Part shown: in pieces, positions 1 to 5,634 of the stretch
How the letters are laid out: each line of letters opens with the position of its first letter
Numbering within the stretch: position 1 is the first letter of the stretch
Assembly: GCA_964523735.1 (NCBI GenBank)
Contig: CAZFYZ010000165.1
Location: 1-7,280, forward strand
Direction: 5' to 3'
Source of the DNA: CAZFYZ01 sp964523735
GTDB taxonomy: Bacteria; Armatimonadota; UBA5829
DNA: 7,280 nt
Notes under the pieces: model-generated
What the model was told of the DNA's origin: nothing
The model's input: only the letters and a program-made list of their open reading frames with translations
The model's database searches: none
Made by a program: the position numbers and the translations under genes

Positions 1-384
1 GTCGAGGGACGTGAAGCCGATGGTCTTGACTCCGGCGGCCGCGCAGGCAATCGTGAGCTCGACGGGCAGGCGGTTGCGGCCTGAGACAGAGCCTAATAGC
101 AGCACGTCACCCGCCTGGAGGGTGTCGGCCACGGCCTTGCGGACGTCCTCGAGGTCGTGCTCCGGGTTTATCCTCATAGTGAAGTGTTGGAGAGCCGCCA
201 ATCCGCCAGCACGGCCGATGAAGTCGCCCTGGATGCCGTGGCCGATCTCCCAGCAGTAGACTTTGCGCCCGCTGGTCATTGCTGAGATGACTAGATCAGC
301 GGCGCGCTCGACTGCGTCGGCCTGGGTGGTTTGCAGGTGGTCGAGGACCACGCGGACGGCATCGAGATACTTCAGCTTGCTCAT
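1..384 (-). CDS. SIS-domain sugar (phospho)isomerase-like protein, 3' end cut by window edge
   Basis: The N-terminal 128 residues are visible, starting at ATG 384-382. The frame is open to the window edge, so the C-terminus is missing. An N-terminal helical segment (about 1-40) leads into a Rossmann-like SIS core. Residues 46-61 (EIGHGIQGDFIGRAGG) match the 'GHSH..E..yRAGGLA' stretch of the UPF0309/SIS_2 group. Residues 92-128 (GDVLLLGSVSGRN..., then GVKTIGFTSLD) are the typical SIS strand, phosphosugar loop (S99, S101) and following strand. SIS proteins bind phosphosugars and act as isomerases, or as sensing domains in the cytoplasm. The start codon overlaps the stop codon of the upstream sugar kinase (ATGA), so the two are probably translated together and handle the same sugar, perhaps an amino sugar. 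SIS family membership is seen directly; the substrate is inference. One deviation is GHG where relatives usually have GHS. Confidence 0.85.
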   Translation of the reverse strand, partial: MSKLKYLDAVRVVLDHLQTTQADAVERAADLVISAMTSGRKVYCWEIGHGIQGDFIGRAGGLAALQHFTMRINPEHDLEDVRKAVADTLQAGDVLLLGSVSGRNRLPVELTIACAAAGVKTIGFTSLD

Positions 385-1367
385 TTGCACAGCTCCTTGG
401 CGGAGTCGAAAAGGTTCCGCCTTATCGTGTCTATGCTCTCGGGTGCGAGCTTGCGGAGGGCAATCAGCGCGAGGCCGAGGACTTGCGGCTGGTCGCAGAT
501 CTGGGGCTCGAGACGGGGGGCGAACTCCTGGACGATCTCGCAAACTTGCCGCCAATAGCGCGTTGAGTGGGTAACGACGCCTCCGGCGCCGATCATTGGG
601 TAGCTTTCCTGGGCAAGGTCGAGCCGGTCCACGACGTCGCAGACTGTCTCGGCGATTGCGGACGCGGCGTCCGAGATGATCGAAACGGCTATGGGGTCAC
701 CAGCCTCGGCCTCGGCATCCACTATTGGAGCAAGTGCCGCTATGTCGGACCGATCTAGGACCTGGGAAACGAACCGCCAGAGACCCCAGCCATTGGTGTC
801 GCCGGGCCTGCCGTTGCAGGCGCGGTAGATGGGTTCGGTTAGCGAGGTCTGGTGGCGTGGGTGCCAGCCGGATCTGGCCGCGGCGCGAAGCCCGCGAAGC
901 CCGATGTAGTAGGCGCTGCCGTAGTCGCCGAGGTCTGGTCCGATGCCGTCCAGGTGCAACTGGCGGCTGTCCCGGGTTCTGGCATAGACGAACGCGCCGG
1001 TCCCGGCGAGAACGACGATTCCCGCATCGACACCCGCGAGAGAAAGCGACGGTTGGGCCTCTCCCACCGGCAGGACGGTGATATTGCCGCCGCTCCGCTG
1101 GCGAAGCGCCTCAAGGACGCTCGGATACAGCCTCCCGACTGCGTGGATCTCCTCGCATTCCATCCCGTCAATAGCTCGGGCTACGGCCGTGCTGACCGTT
1201 CTTTCGCTGCGGCCGCTGCCGACTACGCTGACCCCGCTTTCGGGGTCGGACCTGTCACAACGGCCCCAGTTCAAGATGACACCGTCGTCGCGGACGAGTG
1301 CGGCATCGCACTTCGTGCCGCCGGTATCGACGGCGAGTATGCATCGCTTGGCGTGAGTAGTCTGCAC
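381..1367 (-). CDS. BadF/BadG/BcrA/BcrD-family ATPase, probable N-acetylglucosamine-kinase-like sugar kinase
   Basis: A 328-residue ASKHA-fold protein of normal length for GlcNAc-kinase-like members of this family. The phosphate-1 loop is DTGGTKCDA (residues 14-22) and a phosphate-2-like LAGTGA lies at about 120-125. The family signature, usually GDEGSG.WIG, is GPDLGDYGSAYYIG (143-156). An adenosine-binding GAGGV lies at 260-264. Such enzymes phosphorylate a sugar, often GlcNAc, using ATP in the cytoplasm. The start is GTG (1367-1365), supported by AGGAG at 1377-1381 with a 9-nt spacer. The upstream reading frame (URO-D remnant) stops directly before this GTG. Downstream the gene overlaps the SIS gene by 4 nt (ATGA), indicating translational coupling. 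The sugar substrate is not determined; the SIS neighbour favours an amino sugar or MurNAc/GlcNAc-type salvage. No dedicated promoter was recognised in front of it. Confidence 0.88.
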   Translation of the reverse strand: MQTTHAKRCILAVDTGGTKCDAALVRDDGVILNWGRCDRSDPESGVSVVGSGRSERTVSTAVARAIDGMECEEIHAVGRLYPSVLEALRQRSGGNITVLPVGEAQPSLSLAGVDAGIVVLAGTGAFVYARTRDSRQLHLDGIGPDLGDYGSAYYIGLRGLRAAARSGWHPRHQTSLTEPIYRACNGRPGDTNGWGLWRFVSQVLDRSDIAALAPIVDAEAEAGDPIAVSIISDAASAIAETVCDVVDRLDLAQESYPMIGAGGVVTHSTRYWRQVCEIVQEFAPRLEPQICDQPQVLGLALIALRKLAPESIDTIRRNLFDSAKELCK

Positions 1368-1646
1368 TTACAACAACTCCTGCGGGACGCCAAATTCCGC
1401 ACTTTCCCTAGAGTCGCGCCAGGCTTGAAGCATGGCTCCCAAGAAAGATTCCGGCAGATCTCCGGGCAGGTTGTGGACTCCGGCGAGAAGATACATCCCA
1501 CCGGCACTCAGCGTCTCACTAGTCTTCTTAACCGCTCGGTAGACATCTTCCTCGGAGGTTTCGGCAGGGAAGGACGCGGCGTCGAGGGCGTCGCCGTAGA
1601 AGTTGATCCTCTCGCCGAACCGGCCCTGACCGCGCTTGAGCTTCCA
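1368..1646 (-). pseudogene. C-terminal remnant of a uroporphyrinogen-decarboxylase-family (URO-D-like) gene
   Basis: In one minus-strand frame, about 92 codons ending in TAA (1370-1368) resemble the C-terminal part of URO-D/corrinoid methyltransferase-type proteins. It opens with LKRGQGRFGERINFYGD. Next comes an acidic 'T-SEEDVYRAVKK' helix. Then GGMYLLAGVHNLPGDLPES matches the family pattern 'GGGYiLa..HNiq.dvPpeN', and LGAMLQAWRDSRE follows. No start codon or N-terminal two thirds can be found. Upstream of about 1646 the frame loses family-like character, and from 1759 the DNA is occupied by a divergent plus-strand gene. Its last codons supply the ribosome binding site of the kinase gene. 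I infer a 5'-truncated gene left by a deletion or rearrangement; the family call is by pattern only. Alternatives are a diverged short protein or an assembly junction. Confidence 0.5.
1377..1381 (-). promoter_or_regulatory. Ribosome binding site (AGGAG) that decides the GTG start of the kinase
   Basis: AGGAG lies 9 nt before the GTG at 1367 and is embedded in the last codons (Gln-Glu-Leu-Leu-stop) of the URO-D remnant. It supports the GTG start over later ATG codons and shows that the kinase was translated as part of the older operon. Confidence 0.6.
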
Positions 1647-1673
1647 GTTTGCTGGGGGGCGGGCGGCCAGTTT

Positions 1674-1702
1674 TTGTCTCGTGAGTGGGGTGGGAATGTA
1701 CT
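1674..1702 (+). promoter_or_regulatory. Weak candidate sigma-70-type promoter for the plus-strand membrane gene
   Basis: TTGTCT (1674-1679) and TGTACT (1697-1702) are separated by 17 nt; each matches 4 of 6 bases of the -35 and -10 consensus. A start site would fall near 1709, about 50 nt before the ATG. A perfect 10-bp palindrome, GAATGCATTC (1710-1719), lies just downstream and could be an operator. The match is modest and could be chance. Confidence 0.22.
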
Positions 1703-1745
1703 GTTTGAGGAATGCATTCTTCGGTTGTCTTCGGCAGCCGTTATG

Positions 1746-1752
1746 AAGGAGG
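1746..1752 (+). promoter_or_regulatory. Shine-Dalgarno AAGGAGG for the membrane-protein gene
   Basis: A full-strength AAGGAGG with a 6-nt spacer precedes the ATG at 1759. It fixes the start and shows the plus-strand gene is real despite the long minus-strand frame opposite. Confidence 0.8.
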
Positions 1753-1758
1753 CAGACA

Positions 1759-2403
1759 ATGGACGAGGAGAGAGATGTGCCGATGGAGCATCGGCACGAG
1801 CACGATGTTGGGGCCCGCGGGGGCTCAGCAGCTTTTGCAGCCTCTCCAACTAACGAGGCCTTTATGGCTTGGGCGAAGACAGTAGTCAAGTGGGGACCCG
1901 TATGGGTCGGGCTGCTGGTTTCGCTTGCGATCAACCTGGTTCTGTATATCCTGGTGTTCGCCGTGACTTTGAGTTCGGCCGATCTTGCCGCGGGGCCTCT
2001 GCGTGACACCTTGCAGGCGGCTGGAGTATGGACGGCTGTGTCGACCCTTGTGGCGCTGTTCGTGGGTGGATTCCTGGCAGGACGGCTGGGCTGGCAGTCG
2101 GGCCTAAGGAGCCCCATACTGCAGGCGACCATGGTGTGGGCGCTGTATGTGATCATTGGGCTGATGCTGAGCGTGTTCGGGCTCGGTGGCCTTGCCAGCG
2201 GCTTGACGGGCATGGCGGATGCTCGAGCGATGCTCTCCGGCGCGGAGGTCTCGACGGCAGAGGCTCAGAGAATGCTCAGCAGCGCCGCCGCCGGTATGTG
2301 GTGGGCGTTTGGCGGACTGGTGGTTTCCTGGCTGGCGGCCATTCTTGGTGGCTATCTGGGTGCGAAGTCCGCGGGTCCCGATACGGACACGGCGCGGGTC
2401 TAG
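1759..2403 (+). CDS. Four-helix integral membrane protein, function unknown
   Basis: A 214-residue protein. The charged cytoplasm-like N-terminus includes a small His-rich stretch (EHRHEHD, 10-16). Four hydrophobic segments follow at about 47-70, 88-108, 119-148 and 176-203. Small-residue motifs recur in the helices: VGGFLAGRLG (102-111), GLGGLASG (141-148) and LGGYLGAKSAG (196-206). The pattern 'W-pVW.G...s....' then 'GG(F/Y)LaG+l' then a long helix resembles the widespread, uncharacterised four-TM bacterial proteins sometimes labelled PhnA-like or TIGR04086-like; I cannot assign it to one family. The loop between helices 3 and 4 (150-175) is the only sizeable soluble segment. It is the only plus-strand gene here, separated by about 110 nt from the URO-D remnant and convergent with the ion-channel gene. 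That it is a gene is well supported by the start site and helices; no role can be given. Confidence 0.82.
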   Translation: MDEERDVPMEHRHEHDVGARGGSAAFAASPTNEAFMAWAKTVVKWGPVWVGLLVSLAINLVLYILVFAVTLSSADLAAGPLRDTLQAAGVWTAVSTLVALFVGGFLAGRLGWQSGLRSPILQATMVWALYVIIGLMLSVFGLGGLASGLTGMADARAMLSGAEVSTAEAQRMLSSAAAGMWWAFGGLVVSWLAAILGGYLGAKSAGPDTDTARV

Positions 2404-2424
2404 CAGACACGCGTTCCGTCTGCT
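2402..2424. terminator. Hairpin between convergent genes, possible bidirectional terminator
   Basis: AGCAGAC (2402-2408) pairs perfectly with GTCTGCT (2418-2424) around a 9-nt loop. It starts within the stop codon of the plus-strand membrane gene, in the 54-nt gap before the convergent channel gene stop at 2458. No clear T-run follows on either strand, so intrinsic termination is uncertain; it may only be a 3' end stabiliser. Confidence 0.35.
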
Positions 2425-2457
2425 TCAGCAGAGTAGAGCTATGGTGACCCCTGCTCG

Positions 2458-3300
2458 CTAGCCTGAGCCGGGGTCATTCTGCTGTCTGGGGGAAACCTCG
2501 TCCAGTGCAGCGAGCTGGTCCACGACCTCCCGGAGGCGGCTTATCTCATCCAGGACCTGTTGCGAACACTCGGACTGCGGGTCGGCATCCAGGGTGGCGT
2601 CGACTCCGCGGTCGATATGGATGAAGAGGCTCGCCAGAGAGCCGGCCACATATCCAAACACGCTGACCCCAAAGAGCATTTCGATACCTGCGAGGATGCG
2701 TCCCTCGGCAGTAACCGGATAGAGTTCTGTTCCGACTGTGGTGACAATCCCCACGGACCACCAGAGGGCTGAGCCGAAGCTGCGGATGTTCCCTCCCGGC
2801 GCGGTGCGCTCAAGAAAGTAGACTCCCGCAGCCCCCAGCAAGGTCACGATAGCAACAACGGTGCCGACGTATGCCAGGTGCCGACGCCTGAGCACACTGC
2901 CTACCTCACGGATGCTGCGATTGCCGACGGTAATCACCCTGAGTGCGCCGAACGATCTGACAGCCCTCGCGGCATTAACGACGCGGAAGACTCGGAGAAC
3001 CGGGAGGAGCACAGCCAAGGCCATCAGCCAGTTGCGACGCAGGAATATGGCTTTGTTTGGTGCGATGGCGAGCTTGGTGGCAAACTCCAGAACGAACGCC
3101 AGCCAGATGAACCACTGAGCGAGGTTGATAACCCTGCGCCAGTCCGAACTTACCTCTCCGCCCAGCTCGATCAGAAACAGCACAAGCATGATGAACGAGA
3201 GGACGACCATCGGCGTCTCGAGCACCCGGTCGAGCGTTACCAGCAGCGCCGTGCGCTGCAGTTCGTCCTTCTGCTTGAGTGCTTCATCCAGTCGGGGCAT
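2458..3300 (-). CDS. Voltage-gated-type (Kv-like) six-helix ion channel with atypical pore TVGTEL
   Basis: A 280-residue ion-transport-family protein in the inner membrane. Likely helices are S1 31-47, S2 58-80, S3/S4 90-121, S5 142-163, pore loop 173-195 and S6 203-228. S4 carries arginines in a three-residue register (R103, R106, R112, R115, R121, with N109 and G118 in register), typical of a voltage sensor. The pore sequence GIVTTVGTELYPVTAEGRIL aligns with TVGYGD.yP.T..GR of potassium channels, but residues 188-193 read TVGTEL, so the GYG triplet is absent. Residues 248-267 look like a short coiled coil. There is no RCK or cyclic-nucleotide domain. ATG 3300 has GGAGG about 10 nt upstream. 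The gene lies 145 nt downstream of the secreted-protein gene on the same strand. The channel fold is confident; ion selectivity is not predictable. Confidence 0.87.
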   Translation of the reverse strand: MPRLDEALKQKDELQRTALLVTLDRVLETPMVVLSFIMLVLFLIELGGEVSSDWRRVINLAQWFIWLAFVLEFATKLAIAPNKAIFLRRNWLMALAVLLPVLRVFRVVNAARAVRSFGALRVITVGNRSIREVGSVLRRRHLAYVGTVVAIVTLLGAAGVYFLERTAPGGNIRSFGSALWWSVGIVTTVGTELYPVTAEGRILAGIEMLFGVSVFGYVAGSLASLFIHIDRGVDATLDADPQSECSQQVLDEISRLREVVDQLAALDEVSPRQQNDPGSG

Positions 3301-3394
3301 GAGGGTATCGCCTCCAACGAGGATTACCCGAGGCGGGGGAGCGGGGAAACGGCGGATCGGCTACTACACGAGTCACTCGCGCATGTGGACGAAG

Positions 3395-3425
3395 AGGGGG
3401 AGCCTCTGGTGCCGGCTCCTCCCCT
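3395..3425 (-). terminator. GC-rich hairpin after the secreted-protein gene, terminator-like
   Basis: On the minus strand AGGGG-(AG)-GAGCC pairs with GGCTC-CCCCT around a 9-nt loop, a ten-pair stem with a 2-nt bulge. It begins about 20 nt after the TGA at 3446-3448. The sequence after it (CTTCGTCC) is only mildly T-rich, so it may attenuate rather than fully stop transcription into the channel gene. Confidence 0.4.
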
Positions 3426-3445
3426 GATGGAATCGGACGGTGCGC

Positions 3446-4375
3446 TCAGTTGCTGATCTTCTGCACGCGCGCGTGGGATGACGCGAGTGTCGGGGGACTG
3501 GTGGTGTTGTCGAGCAGTCCCGTCGCCGCTGCATAGTTGCCGTTGGACAGCCCGTGGGCGGCGGCGAGGACTCTGACGGGCGAGCCCGAGCCATCGTCCA
3601 GCGTGAAACTGTCGGCATCTAGCCTAGTGACCTTGCCCCAGAGCCTGAACCTGTAGCGAGCCTTGGCTTTGCCCGTCGCGGTTGCCGATGCCGCACGATT
3701 GGTGATGCCCAGGACCGGCAGAGGGTCCGAGTACGCAAGCTTGACCGAACTCCAGTTTCCCCTACCGGTGCTGGGGGTGGCGGCCGCGCCCCAGGAGAGG
3801 AGGCGGATATCGTATCCCGCGTCGCCCGTCCAGCCGCCAATGCGGTCGGCGCCGTCAACGTAAAGATCGGCAGAGCCGGTTTGGGAGTCGTAGCGGAGTT
3901 CGTAAGTGTGGTAGCCGCCGGTGGTGGATGTGTAGGTCTGGCCGGACATTGCCGAAACGATCGCGTTTCCGGCCGCGGTGGAGCCGAACATCAGTTGCCA
4001 GGACTTCGTGGCGTAGCTCAGGTAGATCGCGACCGTGCCGTTGACCGGGACGCTTGAGCCTACGACGCGCATGTCGACGGTCAGTGTCCAGTCTTTGTTC
4101 TGAAGATAGGATGCCTGCGTCGTGGACAAGGCGCAGCGCCAGGAGCCAAGCCCGGAGCCTGAGCCGTCGCTGTCCTGGGTGAAATAGGCGTTCTTGCCGC
4201 TATCGTTGATGACGGGGCCGGTGGTGACTCCGGTGCCTGAGCTATACCAGGACCAACCCTCGGTAGACGGAGTGGTGCTGCCCTGATGTTGGACGATAGT
4301 TGTCGCGAAGGCCGAAGTCGCGACTGCCGTGACAAAGATAGCCACTAGCGCCGTGGCCAAAAGACGACCGATCAT
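3446..4375 (-). CDS. Secreted LamG/concanavalin-like plus OB-fold protein
   Basis: A 309-residue exported protein. I chose ATG 4375 because it gives a compact signal peptide: Arg at 4, hydrophobic core 5-20, AFA at 22-24 with cleavage after A24. The purine-rich GAGGAGCAAGAGGGG precedes it. An upstream TTG at 4396 would add seven residues. Residues about 26-216 have the Ser/Thr/Gly-rich beta-strand character of a concanavalin-A-like/LamG jelly roll, including DWTLTVDMRV (95-104) and YHTYELRYDSQTGSADLYVDG (155-175). After an Ala/Lys linker, residues 241-307 form an OB-fold-like module: FRLWGKVTRLDADSFTLDDG, then GSPVRV, then GNYAAATGLL. Such folds mediate carbohydrate or ligand binding outside the membrane; no catalytic residues are evident. 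It appears to be driven by a sigma-54-type promoter and lies upstream of the channel gene. The exact ligand is unknown. Confidence 0.8.
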   Translation of the reverse strand: MIGRLLATALVAIFVTAVATSAFATTIVQHQGSTTPSTEGWSWYSSGTGVTTGPVINDSGKNAYFTQDSDGSGSGLGSWRCALSTTQASYLQNKDWTLTVDMRVVGSSVPVNGTVAIYLSYATKSWQLMFGSTAAGNAIVSAMSGQTYTSTTGGYHTYELRYDSQTGSADLYVDGADRIGGWTGDAGYDIRLLSWGAAATPSTGRGNWSSVKLAYSDPLPVLGITNRAASATATGKAKARYRFRLWGKVTRLDADSFTLDDGSGSPVRVLAAAHGLSNGNYAAATGLLDNTTSPPTLASSHARVQKISN

Positions 4376-4432
4376 TGCCCCTCTTGCTCCTCTCAATGTC
4401 TTCCGGTCAACGTTCGACCAAGTCTATTGGGA

Positions 4433-4454
4433 TGGCTCGCTAACGGTCGAGCCA
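4433..4454 (-). other. Stem-loop at the predicted 5' end of the secreted-protein mRNA
   Basis: TGGCTCG and CGAGCCA form a perfect 7-bp stem around an 8-nt loop. If transcription starts at about 4456, as the -12 element predicts, the stem begins at about +3. It could protect the 5' end, affect promoter escape, or be a protein-binding dyad at the start site. Its role is inference. Confidence 0.5.
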
Positions 4455-4466
4455 GTTCTACTACAC

Positions 4467-4483
4467 TGCAATCTTTGTGCCAA
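4467..4483 (-). promoter_or_regulatory. Sigma-54 (RpoN) -24/-12 promoter
   Basis: The minus strand reads TTGGCACAAAGATTGCA. It contains TGGCAC, exactly 5 nt, then TTGCA, matching the established consensus TGGCAC-N5-TTGCW with the invariant GG and GC doublets correctly spaced. The predicted start is an A near 4456, about 80 nt before the ATG at 4375. Placement in an intergenic region, in the right direction and distance for the secreted-protein gene, supports it. No rpoN or enhancer-binding-protein gene is in the window. Confidence 0.68.
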
Positions 4484-4530
4484 TCGGGCAGGCTCTGTGG
4501 ACGGACGGGTGTCTCAGAGCTCGCTCAGCC

Positions 4531-4551
4531 TGGTGTAGTGCCTAATCACCA
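4531..4551. promoter_or_regulatory. Dyad TGGTG-N11-CACCA, candidate activator site
   Basis: The inverted repeat is centred at 4541, about 85 bp upstream of the predicted sigma-54 start. This is in the range where bacterial enhancer-binding proteins bind. It lies in the 249-nt gap between the nuclease-like gene (stop 4625) and the secreted-protein gene. The arms are short, so it could be chance or part of the 3' end of the nuclease transcript. Confidence 0.25.
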
Positions 4552-4624
4552 AGGACAGCCCGTGCTGATAGATCTCAGTTCCCGGCAAGGAGAAGGCACT
4601 TTCGGCTACCGCCCTCGACTGATG

Positions 4625-5629
4625 TCACTGGAGATCCGCCTGCGGTTGAGAGACCCAGGGGTACCTGGCACTGATGTAGGCTGCGTAGTCCTGCATCTCT
4701 GGAAGCCGCTGGGCTAGGAAACTACCGAAGAGTTCCTCCGTGGTTACGCTGAGGAACCTTCCCTCTGCGTCCACCAGCTTGCCCCAGACAGAGGTTGACG
4801 TACTGCCAAGATGAGCAAGCTGCGGAGAGGTCACTTTCTGAAAGTCCACGTTGTGCCGCGGCGCGATGTGGAGCAAGCTGACGACATCCGCTTCCATCTC
4901 GGCGGCTCTCTCCATCTCGTGCGCAAGAAACTGCTGGCGCATGAACTGATAGAACGGCTCAAAGAAGAGAGAGTCGAAGCCGGGTAGCAGCTCCTTGCAG
5001 AGCGGGCAATCAAGCCGGTCGAGCAGATGCCTGTATATCGCCGTTCTGTCAGTGCCACTGTCTGATACCGCCAACGAAGTCCCGCTGTAGGATTCCGTGT
5101 ACTTCCACTCGATCAGGACGATCTGCCGCTTGCCATCAGCTCGCTCGAACATCACGGCGCAGTCGGCGCTGGTGCAGTTCGCTCCCCTCGTACGTCTGCC
5201 ACTGACAGGCACCCTTTCGCCCAGATAGTTTTCCTCACCAATCCACTCAAAGGCAACATAGCCTCCGTCCTCAATGGGCAGCATCCTGCGGATCGACGGG
5301 AAGACTAGGCACAGGAGTCTAGAGAGTGCTGCAGGTCGGTCAGCAAAGGGGAACAGGAAGTTGACGCAGCAGACCTGTGAGTCACACAGGTGGTTGCTGG
5401 GTTTGCCTTCTTGGCCATCGTGCCATTTGATGGCGTGCCGGTCGAAGTAGCGCAGAGCCAGCTCGCGGATCGGCGGGAAGAGATTCTCCTCCGCGAGGTC
5501 GGTAGGCAAACAGAACGGTCGCAGCTTGCCTTTGTACAGGCCGTGGCTGCAGGCTGACGTGGACAGGCAGAGCGAATCAGCCTTGCACCCAACTAGTCGA
5601 GTCTTTTCGCTCTCCAGGAAGCTCCCCAT
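4625..5629 (-). CDS. PGN_0703-type putative restriction endonuclease (PD-(D/E)XK nuclease)
   Basis: A 334-residue protein. I chose ATG 5629 because family-like sequence begins there; upstream codons in this frame overlap gcvPB out of frame. The order resembles PGN_0703-family nucleases: an N-terminal part with FCLP (39-42) and LFPPIRELALRYFD (50-63), then IKWH (67-70), then SNHLCDSQVCCVNFLFPF (78-95). The PD-(D/E)XK-like core follows: E128, D156 in SADCAVMF, and the E174-x-K176 pair in VLIEWKYTESY. A helix, QFMRQQFLAHEME (228-240), follows. These residues would coordinate Mg2+ for DNA cleavage. It has twelve cysteines, including CPLC (208-211) and C15/C21/C27/C40, so a bound metal is possible. 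It starts 5 nt after the gcvPB stop, so co-transcription is likely. No methyltransferase gene is visible. Local base composition is uneven, with 5221-5280 about 50% GC. The family call rests on recalled patterns; biological function is inferred. Confidence 0.72.
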   Translation of the reverse strand: MGSFLESEKTRLVGCKADSLCLSTSACSHGLYKGKLRPFCLPTDLAEENLFPPIRELALRYFDRHAIKWHDGQEGKPSNHLCDSQVCCVNFLFPFADRPAALSRLLCLVFPSIRRMLPIEDGGYVAFEWIGEENYLGERVPVSGRRTRGANCTSADCAVMFERADGKRQIVLIEWKYTESYSGTSLAVSDSGTDRTAIYRHLLDRLDCPLCKELLPGFDSLFFEPFYQFMRQQFLAHEMERAAEMEADVVSLLHIAPRHNVDFQKVTSPQLAHLGSTSTSVWGKLVDAEGRFLSVTTEELFGSFLAQRLPEMQDYAAYISARYPWVSQPQADLQ

Positions 5630-5634
5630 TGATA

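Noticed and set aside
1644..1675. CTGG...CCAG followed by TTTTT on the plus strand, resembling a terminator
   Set aside because: The stem is only four pairs with a G-rich loop, and no plus-strand gene lies upstream to be terminated. The T-run is probably incidental.
852..1853. A 333-codon plus-strand open frame across the kinase and the URO-D remnant
   Set aside because: It lies antisense to a clear kinase gene, has an Arg/Ala/Gly-rich unstructured translation with no motif, and runs into the start of the well-supported 1759 gene. It is a GC-bias shadow.
1647..2213. Continuation of the URO-D remnant frame upstream on the minus strand
   Set aside because: The translation there is low-complexity Pro/Ala/Ser/Thr, antisense to the membrane-protein gene, and does not resemble URO-D proteins. 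Only the part up to about 1646 is counted.
3369..3379. CGAGT-C-ACTCG palindrome upstream of the channel gene as an operator
   Set aside because: It has five-base arms only, no recognisable promoter beside it, and no second copy in the window. It is too short to claim.
2878..3456. A 192-codon plus-strand open frame opposite the channel
   Set aside because: It has a highly charged Glu/Arg/His composition typical of antisense translation and no ribosome binding site or motif. The channel on the other strand is convincing.
4376..4396. TTG at 4396 as the start of the secreted protein
   Set aside because: It would add seven residues ahead of an already complete signal peptide. ATG 4375 has a purine-rich leader and is the simpler choice, though TTG cannot be fully excluded.
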